A stretch of 64,000 nucleotides of DNA from Candidatus Gastranaerophilales bacterium. Lineage in GTDB: Bacteria; Cyanobacteriota; Vampirovibrionia; Gastranaerophilales; Gastranaerophilaceae. The notes below the pieces were generated by a model, which searched no databases, had not been told where the DNA came from, and saw only the letters and a program-made list of their open reading frames with translations. Below are positions 47,391 through 56,826 of the stretch, piece after piece. The stretch covers positions 1-64,000 of the forward strand of contig CALVEV010000036.1 of NCBI GenBank assembly GCA_944326685.1, in the 5' to 3' direction. Every line of letters begins with the position of its first letter. Position 1 is the stretch's first letter. Both the position numbers and the translations under genes were made by a program.

Positions 47391-47419
47391 TTGTAAAAGT
47401 ACTATACCTATGATACGAT
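47391..47419 (+). promoter_or_regulatory. Promoter of the GH13-like gene
   Basis: TTGTAA (47391-47396), 17-bp spacer, and TACGAT (47414-47419), preceded by TG one base away (extended -10). AAAGGAG follows ahead of ATG 47451. A sigma-70-type promoter with a normal leader, in contrast to the leaderless starts elsewhere. Confidence 0.6.
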
Positions 47420-47450
47420 ACTATCAGAAAAATAAAGGAGTATATTATCA

Positions 47451-49721
47451 ATGCTAGATTTTTTATTTAAAAAGGAAACAAAGGTTAACAATTCACAAAT
47501 TTTAAATGAATTTTACGCAAAACTAAAAGAGAAATATAGTTTTGATTCTATTTCTGAAGATAGAAAAGAAGTTCTAAGAGATTTAATGAATAAATACGGA
47601 TATATTCCATACTCTTATGCAAAAGCATTAACAGAACTTCAAGATTCAGAAATATTATATGCTCTTGAATTTAAATGGAAATCAAATAATGTAATGGATT
47701 CCTCTGGGAAATTCTTATTTGCAAATCCAAGTGTTTTAGCAAGAAATAATGTAACAAATTCTGATTGGATAAAAAAAGAAGGTCATAATATAAAATTAAT
47801 TAATTTAGCAGGTTTGGGTAATGGAAATGAAACAGAAGAACCTGGTAAATTTATGGATTGGTTAAGACAATTAGCAATATTACCTACAGGGAATTTATCT
47901 AATGGAATATTTAATACAACAATATATTTAATACCATTCCACCCAAGAGAATTTGGTTGTGCATATTTACCAACATCATCAGAAGTTAGTCCAAACTTAG
48001 AAGATAAAAACTTAACAGAATTAACAGGACAAAATGTTGAACAACAAGTTAAGAATTTTATTATGTTAGCACAACTTGCAGGTCACCCTGTAATTTATGA
48101 TATACTTCCACAAACAGGAAGATACTCAAAGGCTGTATTAGCTCATCCATATATTGCTAGATGGTTTGACATTAATGGATTAATAGGCGAATTAGAAAAA
48201 TCTCTAGATAAAATATGCACGGAATTAACTGATATCAACCCAGATGATTTAGAAATAGTAAAAGGTTTATACAAACAATCTTTAAGAGGTGGTATTGGAA
48301 CATTAACTGATTATTATCAAAAAATTTATAATCAAATTGATGAAAAAATGTTAGATGAAAAGAAATATTTATCTAATGCTATGTTAGAAAAATCAATTCA
48401 AGATAAATTACATAAAAAAGTTAAAACAATTATTTCTACAATTCTACACACACATAAAAAATTAGAAGAATCTGACATTCAAAATCAAAGTGTTATAATT
48501 CAATTATTAATAAGCGAAGGAATGTGGCCTGCACCAGGTGGTGCTTGGTGTTCAGCAGGAGTTCCTGTTTTTGACAAAATGAGCGAATGTGGCTCTTATC
48601 CAATATTTAAACATTTTGATTATAAAGGAGAAGACGTTTCTGAATTTGCAAATTTAGATTGTCAAACACCTTATTACTTCGTTTGTTTAGAAGATGGCAA
48701 ATTTAATAATGAAGTAGTTAATTATTTTATAAATGCAATGAAAAAACTACAAAAAGATTATAATTTTGATGGTTTTAGAGTTGATCATATCGATCATATT
48801 GTAGATGCTGTATCAGAGGATAATGGGACTCCAATAAGTTATAGAGCGCCTAGAAAAGTTTTAGGAATGCTTAATTCTCAAATGAAAGAGCATGTTCTAT
48901 ACTTTGCAACTCTTGCAGAATATATGTTATGGGATAATTATTTAAAAGAATATCATGAAGACATGGGATTCGATTTATTATGGGGAAATGATATTGTTTC
49001 ACAAAGCTTTAAAACTCCTCAAGCAATTGTTGATGATAATACGCAATTATCAAATTACAATATTGAATCTAATAAAAAATCAAAATTAGGAATATTAAAA
49101 ACTTATAACAATCAAGATGGGGAATTTGAAGCAATTGATAGATATCCAGGTCAATTAGGTTTTGATGGAGCATTATTTAAATGGTTTAAATATAAATTCT
49201 TACCAGGTGGTAAAAATGCACAAAGACCTGTATTATACATAGATGGAGATGAATCTTTTACTAAAACAGGAATTGAAAGAGTTATTGGTTCAGAAATTTC
49301 AATGGAAAGAGAAAGAAATGATGAATTTTTTGCTCGTTTTGATGCTATCGATAGATTTGCAAAAAATAATGATATTATTGTCAATGGAGAAGCACATGTT
49401 GTAAGACAAGATGATGATGGTTTCACCGTATGGCAAATATCTAAAGAAGGTGTAAAAAATGCATTATTAGTAGTTGCAAATAATGTTTCACCTACAGAAA
49501 AAATGTTAATAGAAGACAATGGTCGTTCGTATACAGAAATCAAAGAAGGCAGAGAAGTTTTCGATAAAAACTTAACTTTACCTTGCGACTACGAAATTGT
49601 TGCAGAATATAGATTTAATGGTATTGATTATGTTGAAGAACAATTATCTGCGCCATTAAAAGATTTAAATATAGGCAAATTAATGCCTGCAGAGTATAAA
49701 ATATATTTATTAAGTAGGTAA
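47451..49721 (+). CDS. GH13-like (alpha-amylase superfamily) enzyme
   Basis: A 756-residue cytoplasmic protein. The superfamily assignment rests on DGFRVDHIDH (R443, nucleophile candidate D445), TLAEYMLWDN (acid/base candidate E490), and an earlier VIYDILPQTG region in the place of motif I. The first 200 residues are unusual and not typical of amylases, with long helical inserts at 240-350. It probably acts on alpha-glucans or sugar phosphates; the exact reaction is not clear. AAAGGAG precedes the ATG. A small XRE-type regulator gene starts 1 bp after its stop, so both form an operon. Confidence 0.7.
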   Translation: MLDFLFKKETKVNNSQILNEFYAKLKEKYSFDSISEDRKEVLRDLMNKYGYIPYSYAKALTELQDSEILYALEFKWKSNNVMDSSGKFLFANPSVLARNNVTNSDWIKKEGHNIKLINLAGLGNGNETEEPGKFMDWLRQLAILPTGNLSNGIFNTTIYLIPFHPREFGCAYLPTSSEVSPNLEDKNLTELTGQNVEQQVKNFIMLAQLAGHPVIYDILPQTGRYSKAVLAHPYIARWFDINGLIGELEKSLDKICTELTDINPDDLEIVKGLYKQSLRGGIGTLTDYYQKIYNQIDEKMLDEKKYLSNAMLEKSIQDKLHKKVKTIISTILHTHKKLEESDIQNQSVIIQLLISEGMWPAPGGAWCSAGVPVFDKMSECGSYPIFKHFDYKGEDVSEFANLDCQTPYYFVCLEDGKFNNEVVNYFINAMKKLQKDYNFDGFRVDHIDHIVDAVSEDNGTPISYRAPRKVLGMLNSQMKEHVLYFATLAEYMLWDNYLKEYHEDMGFDLLWGNDIVSQSFKTPQAIVDDNTQLSNYNIESNKKSKLGILKTYNNQDGEFEAIDRYPGQLGFDGALFKWFKYKFLPGGKNAQRPVLYIDGDESFTKTGIERVIGSEISMERERNDEFFARFDAIDRFAKNNDIIVNGEAHVVRQDDDGFTVWQISKEGVKNALLVVANNVSPTEKMLIEDNGRSYTEIKEGREVFDKNLTLPCDYEIVAEYRFNGIDYVEEQLSAPLKDLNIGKLMPAEYKIYLLSR

Positions 49722-49722
49722 A

Positions 49723-50127
49723 ATGGAATCATTATCAACTTTTATAAATACAAGAAGAGAAAAACTAGGAATGTCATCACTTGGTTTGGCTAAAAAAAGC
49801 GGGATTGACATTTCTACAATAGAAGATATTGAATCAGGCAAGGAATTATTCTTGCCTGTTACAATTCGCCAAAAACTTGCTAAAGCTTTAAAATGCCAAC
49901 CAACAGATATTCAAAAATATGAAAGAAATATTAATACTAAAATAATTTCGGATGAAATAATTAATGACATTAAGCAACGAATTTTAGCTAGAGAAAAGGA
50001 AATATATTGCCCAATGTGTGGAAATTTATTAGTAACTCGTATTGCTAAAATGTATGATTTGGAAGATAATCTAATGCTTCATCCTAAAGCTCATTGTTCA
50101 AAATGTGTTTTCCAGATTAAAGATTAA
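49723..50127 (+). CDS. XRE-type HTH protein with C-terminal zinc ribbon
   Basis: A 134-residue protein. Residues 3-65 form an XRE/Cro HTH (MSSLGLAKKSGIDISTIEDIESG). Residues 85-134 hold two CxxC knuckles (CPMCGN and CSKC), a likely zinc ribbon. It starts 1 bp after the GH13-like gene and is likely translationally coupled, so it may regulate that operon or respond to glucan status. A DNA target cannot be named. Confidence 0.8.
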   Translation: MESLSTFINTRREKLGMSSLGLAKKSGIDISTIEDIESGKELFLPVTIRQKLAKALKCQPTDIQKYERNINTKIISDEIINDIKQRILAREKEIYCPMCGNLLVTRIAKMYDLEDNLMLHPKAHCSKCVFQIKD

Positions 50128-50142
50128 TGATATAATAAGTTT

Positions 50143-52128
50143 ATGCATAATAATATGAATATAAATATTAATATTTTAAGTATCATACGTGAAAATCAAG
50201 ATATCATAAATAAAATTTTGCACGAACAAAATTTAAATGCACAAAATCTAAAAAAAATGATTGAAGCATATGAAAATCTATATGAATACACAAATGATAT
50301 AAAATATAAAAAAAATATAGGAAACATTTATTATTTTTATTTTAATGATAAAGATAAAGCTCTTGAAAATTTTAGCGAATATATTTCAAAAATACATAAT
50401 GATAGTTCAGTATTACATTTAATTAGCAATATATATAAATCAAAAAAAGACAATACTAATTATAAAAAATATTTAGAAATGGCTATTAATTCATCATTTT
50501 TAAATATACACAATTCAATCCCTAATTCTGAAGATGTAATTTTAGGATTAAATATAGGTGTAGCTGCAGGATTATCAATGAATGATGATGTAAAGTATGG
50601 TGTAGAAGTATATAAAAAAATACTTCAATATTCCCCAATCCCTGCAAATATTATGACTCCATATTTAAATTTAGAATTAAAAAAAGCTAATCAATTATTT
50701 AAAGATGAAAATTGGCTTGAAGCAATGATAAAATATAAAAACATCTTTAATAACTCAACCCTTGAAGAAGGAGATTTTATAAGACTTATTGACTGCCTTG
50801 CTGAATTAAAAGAAACAGATTTAGCTATGGAATATTTAAAAAAATATGAGGAAACTGCAAAAGATAAAGTTCGTGCCGATTATGTAATTGGAGATTTATT
50901 ATATTTCAAATTTAATAAAATCCCTGAATCAATTGAAAGATTTGAAAGATATATTCTTAGTAATCAGACAGATGCACTTGTATATAATACATTAGGGCAT
51001 TTATATTCAACTTATTATAATGATAAATTTTTAGATAAACAATTAAATTATTTTCTAAAAGCACATGAACTTAACCCTAACTCAAAAACGTTCATTCGTA
51101 ATATTGCTCTAATATATAGTAAAATGAACGACTTTAAAAATGCAGATAAGTATTATAATTTAATGCTAAAATTAAATCCTAGTTATAATGACTATTTTGA
51201 TTACGGTTGTTTTTTAATACATAATGGTGATTTTAAAAAGGGATATAAATACTTCCTAAATCGATTCAACAAAGAAACAAAACCTGCGTTATATCCCCCA
51301 ATGTTACCATCAGATAAATTATTAAAAACCCAAAAAGAGATTGCCAACAAAACAATTCTAGTCCAATGTGAACAAGGATATGGCGATAGCATTATGTATG
51401 CAAGATTTGTAAAAGAATTATCAACAATAGCCAAAAAAGTTTTATTTATTGTTCAAAATGAATTAGTTGACTTATTTAAAACATCTAGTTTAGGTGCAGA
51501 AATATTACCATTAGATACCGATTTTGCACAATTAGATTATGATTATCATGTTCCAATTATGAACTTACCATATATTTTAGGTACAAAATCAAGTTCAATA
51601 CCTCATACAAATAAATATTTGACAGTTGATGAGAAAAAAGTTGAACATTTCGCTTGTGAATTTATTACAAATAAAAATAAATTTAAAATAGGTTTATCAT
51701 TTGAAGGGAATGATGTTTCAAGAGATTTAAACAGAGATATTGAGCTTAATAAATTTTTGCCACTTATGACAAAGAAAAATATTGATGTATATATTTTGCA
51801 GCATGAAGATCCTAAAAAACAAATTGATAAATTACCATCAAAATGCAATATAATAAATGTTGGTAAAGATTTTACAACTTTTGAAGACACTGCTTCTGCT
51901 ATCAAAAATATGGATTTAATTATTACAACAGATAATGTAATCTTAAATCTAGCAGGAGCATTAGGTGTAAAAACTATCGGGATTTTTAACAAATTTACAG
52001 AGTATCGTTGGTTTGATATAAAAGGAGAAGATGTACGTTGGTATAAATCTATAAAACCTTATCAAGCTAAAAATATGGATGAGTGGGATGAGATAATTAA
52101 TCAAATAATTACAGATTTACAGTTATAA
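50143..52128 (+). CDS. TPR protein with C-terminal glycosyltransferase family 9-like domain
   Basis: A 661-residue protein. Residues about 30-400 carry TPR-like helix pairs (for example LKAHELNPNSKTFIRNIALIYSKMNDFKNADKYY). Residues 410-650 resemble GT9 (ADP-heptose:LPS transferase-type): ILVQCEQGYGDSIMYARFVKEL, then ITTDNVILNLAGALGVKTIG and a WYKSI segment near the end, as in TPR-GT9 fusions. It probably transfers a sugar in surface glycan or protein glycosylation; donor and acceptor unknown. TATAAT (50131-50136) ends 6 nt before the ATG with no ribosome-binding site, so it is leaderless and not part of the preceding operon in expression. Confidence 0.85.
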   Translation: MHNNMNININILSIIRENQDIINKILHEQNLNAQNLKKMIEAYENLYEYTNDIKYKKNIGNIYYFYFNDKDKALENFSEYISKIHNDSSVLHLISNIYKSKKDNTNYKKYLEMAINSSFLNIHNSIPNSEDVILGLNIGVAAGLSMNDDVKYGVEVYKKILQYSPIPANIMTPYLNLELKKANQLFKDENWLEAMIKYKNIFNNSTLEEGDFIRLIDCLAELKETDLAMEYLKKYEETAKDKVRADYVIGDLLYFKFNKIPESIERFERYILSNQTDALVYNTLGHLYSTYYNDKFLDKQLNYFLKAHELNPNSKTFIRNIALIYSKMNDFKNADKYYNLMLKLNPSYNDYFDYGCFLIHNGDFKKGYKYFLNRFNKETKPALYPPMLPSDKLLKTQKEIANKTILVQCEQGYGDSIMYARFVKELSTIAKKVLFIVQNELVDLFKTSSLGAEILPLDTDFAQLDYDYHVPIMNLPYILGTKSSSIPHTNKYLTVDEKKVEHFACEFITNKNKFKIGLSFEGNDVSRDLNRDIELNKFLPLMTKKNIDVYILQHEDPKKQIDKLPSKCNIINVGKDFTTFEDTASAIKNMDLIITTDNVILNLAGALGVKTIGIFNKFTEYRWFDIKGEDVRWYKSIKPYQAKNMDEWDEIINQIITDLQL

Positions 52129-52130
52129 GA

Positions 52131-53738
52131 TTATTTATTTATAATAAAACCAAAAGTATTGATATCATCTTTAGAACTTGTCACAAAAATATTACCTTTA
52201 TGAGCATCGATTATTTGCTTGTATAAATACAAACCTAACCCTGCGCCTACTCTATTAAATTTATCTTCATGAGTAACATATTTTTTAAAAATATTATTAA
52301 TTTTTTCTTGATCCATATATGGGCTATTATTTATGAATTTTACACATATTTGAGGAGTATTATGCTCATAAATTTCATTAACCGATATCGTAATAGTAGA
52401 AGATTTAAAATTATAAGATAAACCATTTAATATTAAATTCTCTAATACCTTTCTTAATTGTTCTTTATCTGCATTTATTATTGGATTTTTTATATTAGAT
52501 TCTATTTTTATCCCAATTCCAGAATTTTGAATTTCTGAACTTAATTTTTCAATTGTATTTTCTATTAATTTCATAATATTAAAATTTTCATATAATAAAT
52601 TGACTTCTCCATTTTCATATTTATATGAAGATACTAAGTTTTCGACCATCGAATACATATAATGATTTGAATCCAACATTAGATTTAACAATTCTACTTG
52701 ATCATTCTGTAAAAATTTAGAATTGACTTTTAAAAATAACTCTAAAGTTCTAATTTGAGCTAATATAGGAGTCTTTAAGTCATGGCTTAGAGTTGCTATA
52801 TAATTATCACGTTGTTTTTGTATATTTTTTAATTCATCAATATTTTGTACAAAGACAATTACACCATTGACATCTTCGTTATTTGTAATTAATGGTACTT
52901 TACGAATAGAATACCAATGTTCTGAACCATCTATAGCTTTTAATAATTTATCAACTACTAAACTTTTTTTTGTTCTTATAACTCTTTGATTTTCTTGTTC
53001 ATTAATATCTTTTATCAAATCTAAATTGATACGTACATTCTTATCTTCAGGATCAATTCCTTCATTATAAAATTTGAATGACTTTTCATTCCCCATTACA
53101 TAATTACCATTTAAATCAATAATATAAGCAACCATTGGAAAATTGTTTATAACAGATTCAATTTGAGCATAACTTGATTTTAATTCTTCCTTTAGATTTT
53201 CTTCTTCAGTGATATTTCTAATTAAACTTGCAACACCTTTTATATCTTTACCTTTTTTCAATGGTACTGAAATACAATAATAATGATTATTATTTTCTGG
53301 ATTAAAAATTTTATATTTAATAATTTTTGCATTAGTTAATACATTAATATCCTGTTTGGTAATTTCTTCAGATATTTTTTTATCAAAAAAATTATATATA
53401 TCCTTTCCTTTTAATTGACTTAATTTATTTAATCTAAATAAAGACAAGGTGGCTTTATTACCTAGGGTAAATTTCAAATCTTTATCTTTACATAAAACAT
53501 AATCAGGAAGATATTTATTGATATTATCAAATAAAATAGATATATTTTCATATTTAGAAGTTAATTCATCCAAATTAGTTTTTTTTTCAAACCAAGATTT
53601 AGCAATTACAGAAACTAAAAGAATAAATAAAACTGTTTTTAAAAATATATGAGGAATATTCAAATCAAGAGTTACAATAACAGTAACAATTAATATTGAA
53701 AACAAAATAGGTTGTAGTAATTCTTTTTTTAGTTTCAT
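52131..53738 (-). CDS. PAS-domain sensor histidine kinase
   Basis: A 535-residue kinase. Two membrane segments at residues about 9-24 and 30-48 form a hairpin anchor with almost no periplasmic domain. PAS domains lie at about 70-177 and 190-302. HisKA has H319 in TLSHDLKTP, and the ATPase domain ends with an N-box and a GAGLGLYLYKQI glycine loop. The PAS domains probably sense a cytoplasmic or membrane signal. It lies 16 bp downstream of its response regulator gene on the same strand. Confidence 0.9.
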   Translation of the reverse strand: MKLKKELLQPILFSILIVTVIVTLDLNIPHIFLKTVLFILLVSVIAKSWFEKKTNLDELTSKYENISILFDNINKYLPDYVLCKDKDLKFTLGNKATLSLFRLNKLSQLKGKDIYNFFDKKISEEITKQDINVLTNAKIIKYKIFNPENNNHYYCISVPLKKGKDIKGVASLIRNITEEENLKEELKSSYAQIESVINNFPMVAYIIDLNGNYVMGNEKSFKFYNEGIDPEDKNVRINLDLIKDINEQENQRVIRTKKSLVVDKLLKAIDGSEHWYSIRKVPLITNNEDVNGVIVFVQNIDELKNIQKQRDNYIATLSHDLKTPILAQIRTLELFLKVNSKFLQNDQVELLNLMLDSNHYMYSMVENLVSSYKYENGEVNLLYENFNIMKLIENTIEKLSSEIQNSGIGIKIESNIKNPIINADKEQLRKVLENLILNGLSYNFKSSTITISVNEIYEHNTPQICVKFINNSPYMDQEKINNIFKKYVTHEDKFNRVGAGLGLYLYKQIIDAHKGNIFVTSSKDDINTFGFIINK

Positions 53739-53754
53739 AAATATTTACCATTAA

Positions 53755-54408
53755 TTAGCATAAATTATACTTATATGCTTTTACTGCAGCTTGAACTCTA
53801 TCAGTTACTGCTAATTTGGTCAATATATTAGATACATGAACTTTAGCTGTATGAGAACTTATAATCAATTCTTTTGCTATTTCTGTATTGGATTTGCCTT
53901 CTGACAATAACTTAAGAACTTCTTTTTCTCTATCTGTTAAATTTCCAATATCTTCTCTTTCTGTATTATGCTGTTTTTGGAGTTTAAAAACTTCCATTGC
54001 TAATTTAACAATTCTTGGATCAAGCCAAATTGCACCATTGATAACGGAATGAATAATGTTATAAATTTCTGGAGTATTAGTATCTTTAATAAGATATGCA
54101 TTTGCACCAGCAGATAAAGCAGTTAAAATTTCTTCATCCGTATCATGAGAAGTTATAATTATAATCTTAACTTCAGGATGTGTTTTCTTAATTATATTAG
54201 TAGCATCTAACCCGTTCATATATGGTAGCCCTAAATCCATAAGTATTATATCAACATCTGCACGGTCTAAATATTTTATACATTCTTCAGCATTATCAAA
54301 ATCATTTACTATTTCAATATCTTTGAACTCTGATAATGAATACTTAAGAGCTGTTCTTGTTAGAGCATAGTCCTCTACAATACAAATTTTTATTTTTTCT
54401 TCAGCCAT
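53755..54408 (-). CDS. NarL/LuxR-type response regulator
   Basis: A 217-residue regulator: receiver domain 1-120 with E12, D13 and phosphoacceptor D58, and a LuxR-type HTH at about 150-210 (NLTDREKEVLKLLSEGKSNTEIAKEL). AGAGGATG precedes the ATG. The kinase gene follows by 16 bp, so the pair is one operon. No target sites were identified in the window. Confidence 0.95.
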   Translation of the reverse strand: MAEEKIKICIVEDYALTRTALKYSLSEFKDIEIVNDFDNAEECIKYLDRADVDIILMDLGLPYMNGLDATNIIKKTHPEVKIIIITSHDTDEEILTALSAGANAYLIKDTNTPEIYNIIHSVINGAIWLDPRIVKLAMEVFKLQKQHNTEREDIGNLTDREKEVLKLLSEGKSNTEIAKELIISSHTAKVHVSNILTKLAVTDRVQAAVKAYKYNLC

Positions 54409-54557
54409 ATCATCCTCTACTAATATATTTGTCTATCTTTTATAACTCTATGATATATTAAAAGATTAATACTATTATTAGCCAGTTGGGGTATTTGAAA
54501 AATATAAATTTATTAATTTTATTTTGTAATAACGTAAAATAGTGATAAAATCATTTT

Positions 54558-55136
54558 ATGAATTTTGATAATTATAAAAAATTTATAGATATTCTTTCAC
54601 AAGATTTAGATGCAATGTTTGAACATCAAAAAGACTATATTTTTTGCAAGGAAGGATGTTCTCATTGTTGTGAATATGGAGAATATCCTTTTACAGAAAT
54701 AGAATTTAATTATTTGACCGAAGGATTTAAAAATTTAGATAAAAAGACTCAAAATATAATACTAGATAATTTTAAGAATATCAAAAAAGATGAAAAAGGT
54801 TATTATGTTTGCCCTTTTTTGATAAACAAAAAATGTTCGGTTTATGATAATCGAGGAATTGTTTGCAGAACATTTGGACTATTAAATAAAGAAGCTGATG
54901 GTAAAGTAAATGGTCCTTTCTGTGGTAAATTAGGTTTGAATTATTCAAATGTTTATGACAAAGAAACAAAGGAACTTTTACTAGATGTAATAGAAGAAAT
55001 GCAATATAAAAATTTACCAAGAGTATTTAATTTAGATATTAATAATATTAGAAAATTAGATTTAGTAAAAGAATTAGGGATTGAATTTGGAGAACAAAAG
55101 CCTTTAGAAGAATGGTTAAAAGAATATGCAGAATGA
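54558..55136 (+). CDS. YkgJ-type cysteine cluster protein (first of tandem pair)
   Basis: A 192-residue protein. Cys motifs are CKEGCSHCCEYG (about 30-40), CPFLINKKCSVYDNRGIVCRTFGLL (about 88-112), and FCGKLGLNYSNVYD. The pattern fits YkgJ/UPF0153 proteins that may bind an Fe-S cluster or zinc. TGATAAAAT (54543-54551), an extended -10, ends 6 nt before the ATG, and no ribosome-binding site is visible, so leaderless. It overlaps its paralogue at 55,126 by 11 bp. Function unknown. Confidence 0.88.
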   Translation: MNFDNYKKFIDILSQDLDAMFEHQKDYIFCKEGCSHCCEYGEYPFTEIEFNYLTEGFKNLDKKTQNIILDNFKNIKKDEKGYYVCPFLINKKCSVYDNRGIVCRTFGLLNKEADGKVNGPFCGKLGLNYSNVYDKETKELLLDVIEEMQYKNLPRVFNLDINNIRKLDLVKELGIEFGEQKPLEEWLKEYAE

Positions 55137-55752
55137 ACAAACCTTAAAAAATTATGAACAATACATACAATTATTAACGATTGAGCTAAATAAAATGTTT
55201 GAAAACCAAAAAGAATATATTTGTTGTTCTAATGGTTGTTCTATGTGTTGTGAACAAGGGATGTATCCATTCTCCGAAATAGAATTCGAATATATAAAAC
55301 AAGCATATGAGAAATTACCTGAACATACAAAACAACAAGTTAAAGAAAATGTTAAAGAATTATCCAATTTAGTTGGTAATGGAGATTTCTTATATAAGTG
55401 TCCATTTTTAATAGATAAAAGCTGTTCTGTATATTCAAACAGAGGTTTGATATGTAGAACATTTGGTTTGATATCAGAAAATGCAGCGAAAAAACTAACA
55501 ATTCCATATTGTGCAGAGCACGGTTTAAATTATTCAAAAGTATATGATAAAGAAACTCATCAAATATATATGGAAAAAGTACAAGAGCTTGGATATAAAA
55601 ATATCCCAATGGCTTATAATTTAAGCAAGTATAATTTGATGTATGGAATTGCCAAAAGCTTAAATTTCGATTGGGGAGAATCTAAATTATTAATTGAATG
55701 GTTAGTAGAATATTTTTCAGGCTTGACTGATAGTAACTCTCAAGAATTATAA
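55126..55752 (+). CDS. YkgJ-type cysteine cluster protein (second of tandem pair)
   Basis: A 208-residue paralogue of the preceding protein with the same Cys layout: CCSNGCSMCCEQGMYPFSEIEFEYI near 35-50, CPFLIDKSCSVYSNRGLICRTFGL in the middle, and YCAEHGLNYSKVYD. The start overlaps the preceding gene by 11 bp, so the two are translationally coupled. Duplication with retained cysteines suggests a heteromeric or paired function. It lies 22 bp before a flavin reductase gene, which could serve as redox partner; that is inference. Confidence 0.88.
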   Translation: MQNEQTLKNYEQYIQLLTIELNKMFENQKEYICCSNGCSMCCEQGMYPFSEIEFEYIKQAYEKLPEHTKQQVKENVKELSNLVGNGDFLYKCPFLIDKSCSVYSNRGLICRTFGLISENAAKKLTIPYCAEHGLNYSKVYDKETHQIYMEKVQELGYKNIPMAYNLSKYNLMYGIAKSLNFDWGESKLLIEWLVEYFSGLTDSNSQEL

Positions 55753-55774
55753 TATCTAAAAAAGGAGATAGACT

Positions 55775-56314
55775 ATGAAAAATATTTTAATAATATCAGC
55801 AAGTCCAAGAAAGAATGGAAATTCAGATATTCTATGCGATAAATTTATGCAAGGTGCAACAGTTGCAGGACATAATGTAGAAAAAATATTTTTAAAGGAT
55901 AAAAATATAAATTATTGTACAGGGTGTGGTTTATGTACAACAAATAATTATACTGCCTGTTCTCAAGTTGATGATATGGAAGAACTCCTTCAAAAACTAT
56001 TAAAAGCCGATGTTATTGTTATGGCTACTCCGGTTTATTTCTATACAATGAATGCACAAATGAAAACGTTTATTGATAGATGTTGCTCTAGATATACAAA
56101 AATAAATAATAAAGAGTTTTATTTTATTGCAACTTGTGCAGATTCAAATAAGAATAATCTAAATAGAACTTTTGATAGCCTTAGAGGCTTTACAGCTTGC
56201 TTAGAAGGAGCAACTGAAAAAGGTTGCTTATATGCAACTGGCGTTTGGGAAAAAGGAGATGTAAATAATACAGATCTTATTAACCAAGCATATAATATGG
56301 GATTAAAAGCTTAA
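55775..56314 (+). CDS. NADPH-dependent FMN reductase / flavodoxin-like iron-sulfur flavoprotein
   Basis: A 179-residue flavoprotein. The FMN site is SASPRKNGNSD near the start. CTGCGLCTT (about 48-56), a compact Cys cluster typical of iron-sulfur flavoproteins, is followed by the helix AQMKTFIDRC and the flavin-binding ATPVYFYT segment. It reduces a quinone, flavin or an iron-sulfur partner with NAD(P)H. AAAAGGAGA lies 5 nt before the ATG. It ends 1 bp before the convergent MerR gene. Similar proteins are often MerR-regulated, which fits the setting. Confidence 0.9.
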   Translation: MKNILIISASPRKNGNSDILCDKFMQGATVAGHNVEKIFLKDKNINYCTGCGLCTTNNYTACSQVDDMEELLQKLLKADVIVMATPVYFYTMNAQMKTFIDRCCSRYTKINNKEFYFIATCADSNKNNLNRTFDSLRGFTACLEGATEKGCLYATGVWEKGDVNNTDLINQAYNMGLKA

Positions 56315-56725
56315 TTAAACTGCACTTGTTTGTAAATCATTCACAGGGTTATACTTATCAATTTCATTATTTTTGATAAGTTCTTCATAATAATTTTCTT
56401 TATAATCAAGAAGTTCTAATTGTTTCTTAAGTTCTTCCATTTGTTGAAGAGCTTTAATCCTAGTTGCTTTAATAATTCCATATCGTTCAGGGATTGTTGA
56501 ATCTCCTATAAGACATAAATCAACATATCTTTTGATAGATTTATTATCAGTTCCAACAGATCTTAAACATTTTACTATTTTGACCCAACCTAAATCATGT
56601 TCTGAAAATTGCCTAATATTGTTTTCATTACGTTTGATATTTGGGAAAAGACCACTTTTAGCCCAGAATCTAAGTGTGTGCTCTGAAACATGCATTAATT
56701 TAGCAACTTCTTTTATTGTATACAT
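56315..56725 (-). CDS. MerR-family transcriptional regulator (AdhR/NmlR-like)
   Basis: A 136-residue protein: winged HTH at 1-70 (MYTIKEVAKLMHVSEHTLRFWAKSGLFP), a long dimerisation coiled coil at about 85-120, and a short acidic tail without the Cys or metal motifs of mercury or copper sensors. TAGGAG precedes the ATG. It is divergent from the CMD operon, whose promoter holds a dyad in a 19-bp spacer, the target type of MerR activators. A near-copy of that promoter lies before the acetyltransferase at 31,234. AdhR/NmlR relatives respond to aldehydes or other electrophiles. Confidence 0.92.
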   Translation of the reverse strand: MYTIKEVAKLMHVSEHTLRFWAKSGLFPNIKRNENNIRQFSEHDLGWVKIVKCLRSVGTDNKSIKRYVDLCLIGDSTIPERYGIIKATRIKALQQMEELKKQLELLDYKENYYEELIKNNEIDKYNPVNDLQTSAV

Positions 56726-56763
56726 AATTTACTCCTATTATTTATATTATATTATCAAAATTC

Positions 56764-56794
56764 TTGACTGAGAGCAACTCTCAAGGGGTAAAAT
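56764..56794 (+). promoter_or_regulatory. MerR-type promoter of the CMD operon
   Basis: TTGACT (56764-56769), a 19-bp spacer with GAGAG-CAA-CTCTC (56770-56782), and TAAAAT (56789-56794). The long spacer is suboptimal for RNA polymerase alone and needs MerR distortion. The divergent MerR gene starts 38 bp away. Confidence 0.88.
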
Positions 56795-56826
56795 ATATAA
56801 TATAGATAAATTAAAAGAGGTATAAT

